A stretch of 64,000 bases of DNA from Tolypeutes matacus (GCA_026826555.1 JAKSZT010053764.1:32986778-33050777), one strand, 5' to 3'. Positions 1 to 12,136 are shown, numbered from the stretch's first letter. Notes: a model not told the origin generated them from the letters alone. Translations and numbers: made by a program.

Positions 1-2958
1 TCTCGGCAGGTTTCGGGTCCTCGTTGATGTCCCGCGGGCCGGGACAACTGTGCATAAATAACGCTCATGATCTGAACAAATGAAATTCTCTAGATAAGCA
101 TGATTAAAAAAGTGATTGACACCAAGTCACCTTAGAACCACTCAAAGCATATGAATCTTTAAAAAATAAGTATATGCTCATTTTAATAGAAAATATTTAA
201 AAATACTTACGCCTTCGAGATGATGCTGTTTTTGAAAATTTATCTTGCTTTTGATCAGAGGAATTTCTTTGGGGACAAGATGATAACTGCCTTGGGTAAA
301 CCCTCGACATCACCATTACTTCCCAATACCATCTTTGGAAGGTCATCCTAAATCTCCTTGACAGTTCAAGTCTGGCCATAAGTCCTGCCACCCTAGCCTG
401 CATGTGTACATGTGGGCATCCTCATCAGGCCAGTGCTGGCTAATTGAGTCCTGCTGATTTGATATCACTGGATAAAACTTTATGGTGCTCTGTGATTGTA
501 AATATGCCTCCTCTCATTCACAGCCTGGGAAGGCTGGAGAGCCATTACATCTTAATTGAGTAATTTCTTTTTCAGATCTCTGAAGGCAGGGTTGCTGCTT
601 CAAAGGCATCTCAGCAACATCTCTGGTGCCAGCTGGTGTTAAGATGATGGCAATTCTAAGAACACCAAGGACTTCACTTGTTTTAAAAGCAGAGATCTGG
701 GTCTGTTATACCAACCTATTCAAAAGGCAAAATATTTGTTTTAAAGGTCTCTTTTCTTACCCATTTTTTTTTCCTGTTTCCTGTAGACTGAATTTGTGGA
801 GATTTCAACAAATTTCAAGGCCATGTGTTTAAATACCAAAGGAATTTGTTTTAGTTCGTTTGCAGCTTGCAGAATGTATTTGTATGTATGTGTAAACACA
901 TGCGCGCACAATCCCACAACTTAAAACCCAAAGGAAGAGCACAGTTTTCTGAGTCCATAAATTGCACCAATTAATTGGTTATATGTAATATGCTGTTGCC
1001 ATTTTGCCGAGGACCAATAAAAGCAAATGAGACAAGGTAGATGGAGTGAGGAATAATAGCAGCAATGTAAAAGTGTAGAGGAAGTAATCTTTGACCAAAG
1101 CATGATGAACTAAACCAAAACAGAAGAAAGGAAATAAAAGGAACTGTTGCAAGGAGGAGAGGGAGGTAGAGAGAGGTGGGAAATAGCAGTGGGTGCCTTT
1201 CCCACCACTACAGAATCTGCGCAGTAAATTGCTGTGCTTTAAGGAGAAGTAGCAATCAGCACCGATTGAAATATCCCTGAATGCAGGATAATGACATTCC
1301 TCTTCTCCCTCTTGTGTCTGCCATGATAGGCCATCATCGGAAATGTGCACCATCACACAGGGTATGCTTTCTAAAGACAGGAAGATCCGTACACAGGATT
1401 CCAAGCCCAAAAGCCTGTTGCATGTATGAGCGATGCACACAGGGCCAGCTTCATGGGTGTGCGACCAGTGCCACCTTACTCAGGCTGTGCTTACGTGGGC
1501 TCCCTGCTTGGCTAAATCTCTGATGTCGCCATCTTGAAATTGAAATCCCTAATCGTTTTTGAACAAGGGGTTGCGGGCTACACGTTTTCATTTTGCACTG
1601 GACTCCACGAATCATGTCACCAGTTCTCAACGTCCAAAATAGCTCTGGTTAGAGTTGAGAGTATGTACAATTGAAATATTTCATCCACAGCCTCCTGACT
1701 GGGTAATCAGAAGAGGGGGAGGAAGCAACAATGCATGGAAACTTCTCACGTTTTATGAGGCTGTCTCCACCCCTGTCATTAGCTGGTTACCAAAAGGACT
1801 GTGGCAAAGGCAAGAAGCAGTCTGCAACCCTGGACCCCAGCTTTGCATCAAAGAGCCACCAGGGCTGTTCTTGATTCCTCTCTTGATACACCCCACCCTA
1901 GGTCAGGTAACATCAAACGTGACTTGATGCAGCAAGACAGAACATGACCTTGTGGAAAGCAGGAAGAGAAATGGAGGGAAGCATCTTTTTGTTTAAAATG
2001 CCAAGGAGGATGTGAAGCCAACCTGCAAGTGCAGAGGTGATCATAATAAAATAATGCTGCTAAATTATAAATGATAGTTTGTGCTTCTCTGGCCCTTTTC
2101 ATCCGAGGCACCATGGATTTGATTAAGCCATCTTATAATTTCTGTGCAGGTTCTCAGTGCAACATTCTTTGGTATGGATGTATCACATGTAAGTCTTCCT
2201 CACCTATCAGTGAGATGTGCCCACCCCTGTCAGATAGCTGTGTAACAAGAAAACATGTACAAATCTTCAAAAGGTGTGTCAGGAAGATTGTTGCCAACAG
2301 CTAGTAATGCAGAAAGCCATTAGAAGGTTCCTTTTGTGATTAGTGTGGCCTTCGATTAAAAGGAGTTCATTTTTGAAAACTGCTGCTGCTAGAGACTTGG
2401 AGTGAGGAGCAAGGGACTTGGGGATGGGGTGGGAGTAAGGAGCTTGGGTAATTTAACCTCTGATTTAAAGGGTACCACCCACCAATGGGATTTGTCAGTT
2501 TGCTAGTCTGATTATATAAAAGGAAAAAAGGGTGTTGGGGATGCTCAAATTCTCCTAAGGATAGACCCAACCATTAGTTCTCCTGAGCTGTAAATGTCAT
2601 GTGTCCATTGCCAACTCAGCTTTCATTTCCCTCCCAATCAGGCTTAAGTTGATGATTAATCTCACTAAAGACAATTGAAAGAAGAATATGGGAGAAAACT
2701 CTGGATTTCAGGGATGGTTCCATCATCCTGGGTTTCTAGTAGAGGTAGAATGGCTCCACCCAGTAGGCTAGGCAAACTACCACATGGGAAGGTGCCGACA
2801 ATGGCTTTTACAAAGCTCAAGCCTGGAGCCACGGATTCAGGGGGTCCTGACATTGTTGGGCCATGCAGGGATGAAACTGGGATTAGCCCAATACCTGCAA
2901 CTTACTAGAACCAAAACCTCTCTAATAATCACAACTTATTGTTTTGATTGCAGTACGG
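1..2958. other. single-copy stretch, no gene recognised
   Basis: I recognise no gene, RNA or repeat family here. The first ~45 bases are strikingly CpG-rich, while everything after is ordinary AT-rich sequence. A minus-strand splice-donor-like GTAAGT lies at 205-210 beside a 68-codon open frame (see findings), but no matching protein family is evident. Short purine-rich patches occur near 1,120-1,180. Confidence 0.6.
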
Positions 2959-2959
2959 A

Positions 2960-3173
2960 AGTGTGTTAAAAGCAGAGATTTTAGAGCCCAATTTCCTAGG
3001 TTCAAATCCCTACTCAATCTTTTCCAAACTGTGGTACTGTGATTTAACTCTGCTCTGACTCAGTTTTATCACATGAGTACGTGTGTACACACATATATAT
3101 TTTATATAGTTATACATACATGCATATATCTGTACATATATGCATATATTTATACATATATGTGATGAATCTG

Positions 3174-3209
<36 letters not shown>

Positions 3210-3325
3210 GGATGAAGAGATAATTATTCACAGGCTTGTTGTTAGGATTCAATAGAATATATATGCCAAGCACTTAGAAGAATGTGTGGCACATAGTGAG
3301 CACTTAATTAATAAAAGAGTTTGGT
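2960..3325 (+). mobile_element. MIR SINE, split by AT microsatellite
   Basis: The left part shows the MIR order 'ttagagcccaa...ggttcaaatcc', then the purine-poor 'actcagttttatcac' block. The right part resumes with 'ttgttaggattcaatag' and ends with 'tggcacatagtgagcactt', the tail MIR shares with L2. An AT-rich tract of about 120 bp has grown inside the element. This is an old mammal-wide tRNA-derived SINE with no coding capacity. Confidence 0.75.
3090..3210. repeat. AT/TA-rich microsatellite
   Basis: Alternating acatat/atgcatat blocks lead into an uninterrupted (TA)n run of roughly 30 bases at about 3,176-3,205. It sits inside the MIR copy and probably expanded after that insertion. Confidence 0.85.
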
Positions 3326-3871
3326 AAATTTTAGTTAGTCTCTTTTCCATACTGAACTGTTGGATGAGTAAACTTTGGAATATCCACTCAGAAAATCAAA
3401 TGAATGATTCCAGTGTCAACATTGTTATCTTTATGAGGCAAGGTTTGGAGAATCTCCGTACCTGCCAATTTTTCCTCTTTGGATATTATATTGTTAGGTT
3501 CCTTATTTCTCCAGAAGCTGGTCACCTCATGAAGCCTTGAAGATTGGCAAATCTAATATTATACTGGTGGGAAAATGTAAAGCAGTCCAATGTACAGTGT
3601 ATTGATGAGAAAATCTTGGATGGGTAACTAGGTTAATAATCTGCTCTTGTTATATTCAGGTTCATTCTGCCTATGATAAAAATGTGAATGATCAGTTTTC
3701 CCAGTTCCACACAGATTATTTAAATGTTCACAAAACCTGTCCTTTCCTTTTGTTTTACCATGCAAAGCCAGACCATCCAGATCTGTGAAGCCAAAGAAAC
3801 TAACTCAGTTCTTCCCACTTTGAAATAAATTGTGGAGAAGAAAATGGAATTTTAAATTCATGTAAACCATT
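3326..3871. other. single-copy stretch, nothing recognised
   Basis: Ordinary AT-rich sequence between the MIR and the L1 fragment. I see no exon, repeat family or strong motif. Confidence 0.5.
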
Positions 3872-4313
3872 GGAATTCATGCTCCCCAGTGTGACAGAAC
3901 TGGACTCAGTTGTGGTTTCCCTACACATGGCTCTTCGGCTCCTTCTATTTGAACCTATAGTTAGTACTAGAGTTAGTAGGTGTATGTCCATGAAACTTAA
4001 ATCTTTGAGCTGTCCATGTGCCAGGTGGGCCCTGAATCTCAACAGAGTTGCCACACCTACTCTCCATTTCATCGGACTCACCCAGGACAACTAACAAGGA
4101 GAAGATGATGGATAACTAACATCCCAAGGAACAGAGGGAGTCTGCAACTGCAAGCAAGAGAGTCCCATCCATCTGCCCCATGAGATCTAAGCCCCTTCTC
4201 AATTAGAGATGGAGTGGACATCACCATCCCAGGATCCTCAGGATTGGGGTGTGAATAATGGACTAGAGTAGACTTACTGGTATTCTAGTATAGACATTGT
4301 GATTCTAGCTATG
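3872..4313 (+). mobile_element. L1 3'-region fragment, sense
   Basis: This is the reverse-complement counterpart of the antisense repeats at about 58,560-58,980 and 20,530-20,920. The blocks 'gtgtgacagaactggact', 'ctatttgaacctatag', 'ccacacctactctcc' and 'ccaggatcctcaggattgg' recur in the same order. Both ends of the parent element are missing. I attribute it to the 3' untranslated region of a xenarthran L1 because the 58-kb copy has an A-rich end and target-site duplications. A frame of about 74 codons stays open here and in the 58-kb copy (see findings). Confidence 0.7.
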
Positions 4314-4633
4314 GAACATTTCTTTGCTTTTATTACAAATGACATCCCCAGAGCTTGCAAGAAAAGAAATGTGTGGAAAGTAAATACCCTTGACAATGTA
4401 GCTGAGACAATATTAAACAATCTATTTTTAGTCTGTTATGACTCTTTAAAAACCCACCCTATAGGTGGCTTTACCTTCTAATACGCTATTGCACATTTTG
4501 AAGTTGATTGGCTCTATGGCTTTCCAATGAAATTTAAGGAAAGTGAGATGGCTTTAAAAATTTTTAATGAATGTAAAAAATTAAGCATCTCTGGCTTTGT
4601 TGTCACATGAAGTTAAACATAGAGGCAACTTGG

Positions 4634-4850
4634 GAAGAGTGGAAAGTCCACTTGTCTTTGGAGTCCAACAGATTTTCCTACTTACCTGTGTGTGCCTTTG
4701 GACAAGTACTTTGATTGCTCCTTTCTCCATCAAAAGATTAGAAAAACTTGCAGGGTTTTTATGAGGCTTAGAAATAACACCCATAATGTATAATATAAAA
4801 ATGCATCTGGCCTGCTGCCTGAAAAATGGTACTAGGCACTCAATACACAC
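4634..4850 (+). mobile_element. MIR SINE
   Basis: MIR order is visible: 'agtggaaagtcca', 'tttggagtccaac', the 'cctttggacaagtactttg' block, 'catcaaaagattagaaa', and the end 'actaggcactcaataca'. It is followed by ATT/TTA-rich low-complexity DNA to about 4,920. A decayed, non-coding fossil. Confidence 0.7.
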
Positions 4851-4989
4851 TAAGCTGCTGTTGTTACTATCACCACTGCTACAACGGTTATTATTATTAT
4901 TTTATTATCATTATCTTCATTGTTGCTATCAGCATTCTATGCCCAGGCTGGCCACTCAACAAATTCTGAGCTAATATAGTTACTATTTT

Positions 4990-7900
4990 CAAGGACTAGT
5001 CATCTAAAGTAGGATTAATGCAATAAATATATGCAATATATTCGTGGTGTCATTCTCTATCTGAAGCGTTCCCATTAGGAGAGAGGGGAGGAGGAAGCCG
5101 TGAGCCTGCCTGGCCTGTGTGTTCACTTAAGCTAAGTGCTAATGCACTGACATTGGCAGCAGGGGTGGTGGACCTGCCAACCTTGTGGGGTTTCTCAAAT
5201 GGAGCATTGGCATAAGGGGAATTCAGAAAGAGACAGGGATGCAAATAGCCCTACAGCAAGAACTGTGACCACTCTTGAGCACTTGGTTTATTTATAGTTC
5301 AGAGCTAGTCTGAAAGGCAATAGAAAAATGACTTAATGGCACCTCCCGGGCCTGAAGCTGAGCTTACTTTCTCACCTGGAGAGAGCTCTGGACTAAAACC
5401 CCGTCGGCCTAACCAGTCAGCTATGCCAGGGAGCATCATGATGGATCAGGTCCTCACTGGGAGCCGTTTCCCTGTATGGCAGCCTGCGTGCCTTTGTTTG
5501 CTTTTTCCTTTTCTTAACCTTTTCTCACGGAGCTGTCAGGCTGCCTATGGACTTTGGGGAAGCACTTGTTTTGTGAGCCATCTTATGCTTGAGGGATTTG
5601 GAGAGGATCCAGGGAAGTACCAACTGCAGTGATGAAAGGGTGGAACTGGGACCACGGGGAGAGTCTCAAAAAGAAGATTCATTAGGTGATAAGGAAGAGC
5701 TGAGGGTAGTTGAACAATGGTCTTCAAGTGCACCCAGTGTGATCACACGGAGAATAGAAAGCAGCTATGCCCCATCTCAAAGGGCTAAACTCCAGAGAGA
5801 GAAGCCCAAACCCACCCCTTTGAGGACTCTGTCCCACTGTGAATGCCTCTCTCCACATACTTGTGTCTAAGTTGTCTGTTTACACAGAAGTGGGAGAGAG
5901 AAGCAAAGGCTTTTTCCTCCCTGGGCCTCTGAGAGATGGTAGAAGATGAGGTTCAATGAAGGGCTGGCCTGACTCTAGGCCCTAGGCAATCTCCAAAGTT
6001 CTCTTCTTCCAGCTCTGAAATGGGTTCTGTTTTTATCTTCCTCACCATGACCTTTGCCTTTATCACATCCAAAGTAGAATCGTGTTCAACTCTTCTAGAA
6101 TTAATGAGGTTGGATAAGATGAGGCCATCTCCTCATTAAGTAAAGGGGGTAAGCTGCTTTAATATCAACTCTGACATGAGCCTGCTTCACCAGCTTCCAC
6201 CTATGCTTGTGAGGCCAAAGTGGCCTCATGGTTCAAACCCCTGAGAGCAATCTGTGTCCTGATACCTCTCTAATCTGAGCTGCCTGCTGACAGCCTAGGA
6301 GAAAACACAGTCTGCAGTAGATTAAGTTTATCTTGATAGTGACAAAACTAACTCAGGTTACCAAACCTTGCAGCTACAGAAGATCTCAGCCGGGCCTCTC
6401 CTTAATTGGTGGAAAGAAAGAATAAGTCCGTTTTCAACCCCCATTCTAGCTCACTTGCCTTGACTTTTCTTGCATTCATTAAATGTCACATTCTATAGAT
6501 CAAAGTGGTGACTCCTGAGTCCTTGGACAGGCCTAGAATGAAATTGTAGAGCCAGTAAAATTTATTTGATACCTTCACACTCATCTCAGGCATCCATCTC
6601 CTCCCTTCTTCTGTACCATCTCCCAGTTCTTCCATGTTAAAATGAATCAAACAATTACATAGAGCAATGGGAGATAGAGAGCCAATATATATAATATACA
6701 CCATTCTACTTGAGTACACCTGAAAGATCTGAATGAGTATATTCATTGAGTGGGACCTGATAACGTAATTTATCTAGCCTAGGTTGTTTATCTTCTGGTT
6801 AGTTATTGTGGTGTCTATTATGTCCCACATATTGGAGAAGTTATGAGGATACAGGGACTAACTTTTTTTTTCAGGAGTCTGAAAACAACATCTGTGTTAC
6901 CATACCTTTGTGAATGGGAAGAAACTTGGCCTGGCTCAAGTATGGTACTGGGGCGAGATGGTAGAAGAGGCCTCAGAATTAGAAATTGAAGGATATTCTT
7001 TGCCACGCCAGGAAGTTTGCACCTTGTGCTACAGCCAAAAGGGAGACATTGGAAAACTTACAACATGGTCATAATATGATTTGTTTTCATTTCTTGTTGT
7101 TTTTTGCTTTTCGTTTTATTTGTTTGGGAATTTTATTTTATATATATATTTGCCTGCAGAATGGAAGATGGACTGTATTGGGGGTCATTTTGTGGAAGCA
7201 AGATCAGTAATTAGCTATAAAATATAAGATGATCAAAGGCCTAAACTAAGGCATTAAAGTTAGAAAGACAAGAAGAAGAACACTTTGAAAGACATTTAAA
7301 AAGTAGAACTGATGTATATTGTAACTCATTGATATTTGTGGATTGGAGCCAGGCAGTAGTTGAGGATAATGTGAGTTTTTTCATTTTGTTATAAAAATTT
7401 TGAGAGTACAGGCAAAAACTCTGAAAGCTGGCAAATACAAATGACTTGCCAAAATTTAATACAAAGAAAAAGGATAATCTTGGTGATTTCAAGCTCTGTA
7501 TCTGACTTCAAGACCTTGAAAGGTACTTGAAGAAATAATCAAACTATCAATTTGCAACCTTCTATAAGAAAACCAATCCTAGAGTGCAACCACAACAGCT
7601 TTGTGAAGATCAGATTGTTCCAGACCAATCTCATTTCCTTCTGTGCTGGACTGGCAGGCTAGGATGATAAGGAGAAAGCAATAATTGTAATCTACCTGGA
7701 CTTCAACTAGAATTTTGATTCTGATTCCATTTTACATGACATTCTTATTAACAAGTCAAGGAGATATAAGCTAACTCCCAAAGTGGGTTATAAGTGACCA
7801 AACTGAGAGGAGGAAACAAGATGGATCTCACTGTGATTGATCTACTTAATCCTAGAGGCCACTAGGCAAACAACTAACCTTTTTTTTCTTTTAATTTCTA

Positions 7901-8207
7901 TTTTTTTTTCTTTTTACAACTAAACTTTGCTTCTTCACATGGTAGGAGATGCTGACACAATTTTAAGTTAATTATAATGAGGGAAGGAAATATCCTTCCT
8001 ACTCAAATCTTTGATATAGAAAAGGGTAGATGTCTACAATGTGGGATAAAAAAATAAACTCTTCCGATACAAGATGAAGAGAGTCAGATGAGCCCATGCA
8101 AGTGAGTAAATAGTGGGGATTATTATTCACGCTAGTATGGAAGTTGGCTGAATTCCCACACTAAAATCATAATCTATCCTCCCTCTGCCTATTAGAAAAT
8201 TAAATTA
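4990..8207. other. single-copy stretch, no gene recognised
   Basis: About 3.2 kb without a recognisable gene. The region 5,050-5,900 is somewhat more GC-rich and carries several short overlapping frames on both strands, none with a known domain or splice context. T-rich runs occur at 7,080-7,150 and 7,880-7,920. A short L2/MIR-like scrap may lie near 6,805-6,860, too small to call. Confidence 0.5.
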
Positions 8208-8438
8208 ACATTGATTGAATTACTTCTATGAGCCAAGCACTATGCATGACCTATTTCATATACCTTATTAAAAGAACCCTTCAAGGAAGGCACTATCTTC
8301 TTCAACCTACAATGAAAGACCTGGGGCTCAGAGAGGGTAAGTCAATTATTCAGAGACACACAGTTAATTGATACTGGAGCCAGTATTAGAAACTAGGTTT
8401 GTCAGCTTCAGCACCTGTGTTATTACTATTGTTCCACA
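8208..8438 (-). mobile_element. MIR SINE, antisense
   Basis: Read on the plus strand it shows the reversed MIR sequence: 'tctatgagccaagcacta', 'cctggggctcagagagggtaag', 'cacacagttaattgat', then a decayed 'gagccagtattagaaac'. Nearly full length and divergent. Confidence 0.85.
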
Positions 8439-9169
8439 TTAAAAGACCAGTCATTTGAATTAACCTTTTCTTATATCCTTGAGAATCTCAGCACTTATAG
8501 TAATGGCTAATCATTTACTCTTTAGTGTGAATAATTTTCAAAACTCCTCAGAGGGCTTAGAGGGGGTAAGGGGCACTATAAAATAGGTGAGAGCTGAACA
8601 ATTGAGAGGCGTGGGGAGGTGTACCTCCAAATGTAGAATAAGATGCAATTCAGGAAACTGAGAACAGCAAAGACAAACTCTATCTCCTTGAAAATGTTTC
8701 TTGGCCAGGCTTTCTGCCCATCATAGGGAACAGAATAATAGAAACTGGTTTAAATTCCAGTAACAGAGATTGCAACAGGCACCGCTCACTAACACGTACA
8801 CACACTCCACACACAAAAATAGATTGGATTAGTAGAAGCCTTAAAACTGGCTAAAACCTTAGAAATCCTCTATTGTCACTTGCTCACTTTAAAGAGAAAG
8901 AGTCTCTGGCCCAGAATGATGAATTCCTATACGGGGTACCTCAGTTTCTTCTGGCTAAAGGTATACTCAGTCCTAGGTCTTCTCACTTCCATGGTCAAGG
9001 CTCCATCCATGAAAACTATAGGTTTTTCATAGTTTAAGTTCATACTTGTTTGAAGCAATGGGTTGTGGTCAAATTACCTTCTTTTGGAAGCTTCTTCCAC
9101 TTTTAGTCTATGGACTGTTTTCTAGCTTAAAATAGAAGATAAAATTAGAAAGCTGTTGTAGAGAAACAC
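8439..9169. other. single-copy stretch with possible MIR scrap
   Basis: No gene recognised. The segment 8,850-8,960 ('cttagaaatcctctattg ... tctctggcccagaatga') is reminiscent of a degraded antisense MIR-family element but is too weak to annotate separately. Confidence 0.4.
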
Positions 9170-9590
9170 TTGCTATTTTTGAGTCCCCAAATCTATGCAT
9201 TCCTCCCTTTCCCCTATTTTCCTTTAGGTATTGCTTCCTCTCCATTCATGGAAGAACAGAGCAGTCTGACTATGAACATATTTCCCTGGCCACAACCGAT
9301 ATTTTCACATGTAAGCATGTTACCTAATTCAGGCAAAGGAGACCTAAAGGGGCATTTGCCAGGGGTTTCTGGGAGAGACGTTCCTACATGTTTTAGAGAG
9401 AGCTACAAAAAGAGGCTGCTAATGTTCCTCTGGATGGTGTGGAGTCAAGGTGTTCATTCTGTGGCCAGACTGAGGACAACGGGAATGTACAAAAGAGGAC
9501 AAAATGCACAAAAGAGAAATATAGGGAAACAGAGGCCTGATGACACCAGGAATCTCAGCATCAAAGGGCACCAGAAGATGTTCATGTAAT
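9170..9590 (+). mobile_element. possible old LTR-like interspersed repeat
   Basis: Blocks such as 'gagagagctacaaaaagagg', 'gttcctctggatggtgtg', 'ccagactgagga' and 'cctgatgacacc' resemble an ancient mammal-wide LTR-type repeat that I recall but cannot name securely. It may be related to the copies near 40.3, 45.2 and 53.9 kb. An open frame of 139 codons runs through it but matches nothing I know and looks like chance. Confidence 0.35.
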
Positions 9591-9698
9591 CGAACTAAGT
9601 CCCATTTCACATTTAAGTCAGTTTGCAGTATGTTTTCTGTCTCTTGCTACATAAACATCTCAACAAGATCTAGCTAGACTTTGTACCATGGGAAATTG

Positions 9699-9738
9699 AC
9701 CCACAGTGATGTTGACTTGTTAAAACATCACTGTGGGT
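9699..9738. repeat. perfect hairpin: 15-bp stem, 10-nt loop
   Basis: The arm at 9,699-9,713 (acccacagtgatgtt) is the exact reverse complement of 9,724-9,738. The spacer is gacttgttaa. It could be the core of a small palindromic DNA transposon or a locally formed inverted repeat. The stem is short for a microRNA precursor. Confidence 0.9.
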
Positions 9739-9739
9739 T

Positions 9740-10213
9740 CACAAGACAACATAATCAAAAAGCATATCCCAAAGCCTACCACGCATAGGACATCACTAGA
9801 ATATTAGCATTAGTAGGACGACTTCTCTATAGAGATTAAAATCTAGTAAAGAAAGGGAAATAACTACAGAAAAAAGAAGATGGGAAAGACAATACTACAT
9901 TTCCAAGGCCTTGGTACAGCACTAAAACAGGTTTAAAGGAGTTTAAATGTGGGAAGGGTCCTTTTGACACAAAGTTATTAGGGAAAGCACCAAGGAAGAA
10001 GTGTGATTTGAGTTGACTCGTAAATTAGAGTAGGTGACAATATAGTGTGTGACAAACGCTATCTTAAATTAGATAGAGTGCATGGGAGGCATCTGGATTC
10101 TATCTACTATCTCTGGAAACCAGGTGGGAAACCCCTGACATGCAAGGATTTGACAGTGTCAAGTGAGAACACGTTCCCCATTCTTTTTCTATATGGAGGG
10201 CCTTCCTCTAAAC
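9740..10213. other. single-copy stretch, nothing recognised
   Basis: No gene or repeat family identified between the hairpin and the MER5-type element. Confidence 0.45.
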
Positions 10214-10389
10214 CAGTGGTTCTCAAAATGGGATTTCCAAACCAGAAGCAGCAGCAGCATCTAGGACTCGTAATAAATGCAAACTTTCAGGCCTCAACCC
10301 AGACCTACTGATTCAGAAACTGAGCATGGGCCCCGGCAATCTCTGTTTTAACAAGCCCTCTAGGTGACTCTGATGCCTGAGAGCCACTG
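10214..10389 (+). mobile_element. MER5A-type hAT-Charlie DNA transposon
   Basis: It starts 'cagtggttctcaaaatggg' and ends in the inverted form 'gagagccactg'. The internal MER5 signature 'tttcaggcctcaacccaga', 'tactgattcagaaac' and 'ttttaacaagccctctagg' is present. Flanking 'ctctaaac'/'ctctaaaa' fit the 8-bp target duplication of hAT elements (7 of 8 match). Non-autonomous, with no transposase; nearly complete. Confidence 0.9.
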
Positions 10390-10405
10390 CTCTAAAAGGC
10401 TTCTG

Positions 10406-10833
10406 AAGAGGTCTTTAACCTGGGTGTCCGTGAACTTGAATAGGGAAAAAATATTTTCATCTTAATTTTCACTAATTCCTAACCAAAATTTAGCACCTCC
10501 CTCCAATATGAAGTTGAGCAACAAATCACAGTAGTATTTAGCAGCATTTATCACCAATAGAAATCACAAATCTTTTCATATCACATTCCAGTTGTTGCAT
10601 ATACCTCAAAACGTCACTATTACTCATTGCAACTTTGAAATAAGGGTAATTAATAGACCTGCTGCCAGATCTTGTTATTAATGTGTTAAATTAAAAAACT
10701 CATCACTACATCATATTCTAAAAAAATATCTCAATAACTCTATTTTAATACAGTTGATTTCCTTTGCAGTTAGGACTAAAGGATTCACTGGACCACTGAA
10801 GGGGTGCATGGCACAGACAAGCATAAAAACCCT
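10406..10833 (+). mobile_element. hAT-like non-autonomous DNA transposon
   Basis: The left end 'ggtctttaacctgggtgtcc' and the right end 'aggggtgcatggcacagaca' plus 'aaaaaccctgacc' look like the decayed terminal inverted repeats of a Charlie-type element. The interior ('ttagcacctccctccaat', 'agtagtatttagcagca', 'aatagaaatcacaaa') is familiar from such elements, but I cannot give the family name with confidence. It lies only ~17 bp from the MER5A copy. Confidence 0.55.
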
Positions 10834-11862
10834 GACCTGGGATAATGTTGCTGTCTCTCCCTGAAGCCCTCACTTACTGCTCCCAGCAGGAGGAGGGGTG
10901 ATAATCTGAGGTGAGAGCTGTGAAAGCTGCAGAGAAAGCTTTCCTCCATCCCTTCCCCTTCTCCCTTGTTGTCTGTTTCCAGAGTGCTCTCATGCTAGTC
11001 TGTTCTCCACCATGCATTCTGGGGTCTCCAGTGCTCTGCCCCTGGCCCTGGCTGGCTAATATGTCTATCTTATTTGGAGCTGAACCACAAGAAAGCCCAC
11101 ATGGTCACAGATACAAACCCACATGCTACAATCCAGCTTTTACTACTCTTAGAGCTAATATTTTGATTTCTATCTGCCTGTGCCATATCTATTTCTTAAT
11201 TGGTTCCAAACTCAGGCAGGAAAAAAAGAGAGTATCATTTATGGAGCCTCTAAAACTTCACCAAACTATAAGGCTATGCCCCTCTCTCCTACTTTTCTTC
11301 AAGAAATATTCTAGAGTGATGGAGCTAATGAAGGAAAACAGGGAGTCTCATCTCTACCCGGTAGGGTTGATTGTTCCTTAAGTTGCATTGGTACCAGATG
11401 CCCGACAAAATGTGCAGTGATGTACTTATTTCACGGTTTTCCTAGAATCAGGGCTATAAATTAGTTGGGTCATTGCCCTTTAAAAGAGGAGGAAAATATG
11501 AGGTGATAATAATCAAGGTCATCGTTGTGCATCCAATGAATTCTGTAAAACAGCTGTAAAGGTTCTTCCTTAGTCACTCTGCATAAAGCCTAACACTGCT
11601 CTGCTCACAGACACAGGCCGACTTTCTATATATTCACATCAGGCTTTTTCTAAGCAGCTCTTTCCTGTTTGCCACTATTGTTAGACAAAATAGAGTTATT
11701 CTTAATATGAGCTAAAAGAGAGCAATCATGATCACAATATTTAGGACATAAAGCTTAAAGCCCACCAAAATGTTGACCCCAGAATTTCAAGAAGGGTCCC
11801 CAAACCAGCCTGGTTCCATACAAACAGCTACCACTTGTTAAAACAATTACCACAAATAAGAC
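10834..11862. other. single-copy stretch, no gene recognised
   Basis: A 156-codon plus-strand frame (10,911-11,381) is open but has no recognisable domain and its composition looks non-coding. The part 11,380-11,700 is moderately complex, repeat-free sequence that could be conserved noncoding DNA; nothing in it proves this. Confidence 0.4.
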
Positions 11863-12055
11863 CTTATGGTAAAGGGTTTCCAGGTACCATCTCACAATGA
11901 TGCTATGAGCTAGATTTACCACTATCCCTCTTTTACAGATGAAGGCACTGAGGCTTAAAGGAGTTAAGATAACATCCCTAGCTTCACTGGAAGGGGCAGG
12001 GTTGGGATTTAAATCCAGTCCTGGACACCAGAAAGCCCAGGCTTCTAGTTACTGT
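11863..12055 (-). mobile_element. MIR SINE, antisense
   Basis: Reversed MIR blocks on the plus strand: 'tctcacaatgatgctatgag', 'cttttacagatgaaggcac', 'tgaggcttaaagg', 'gggatttaaatccagtcc', 'cccaggcttctagttactg'. Confidence 0.85.
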
Positions 12056-12136
12056 TAGAGATACTGGTCTCTTCTCTTTCCACCTCTGTTTTATCCTCGC
12101 TCTTCAACATCCTTACTATACCTTCTGTTCAGAGTC

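Noticed and set aside
10911..11381. 156-codon plus-strand open frame
   Set aside because: No domain, no recognisable relative and no splice or promoter context. A frame of this length is expected by chance in 64 kb.
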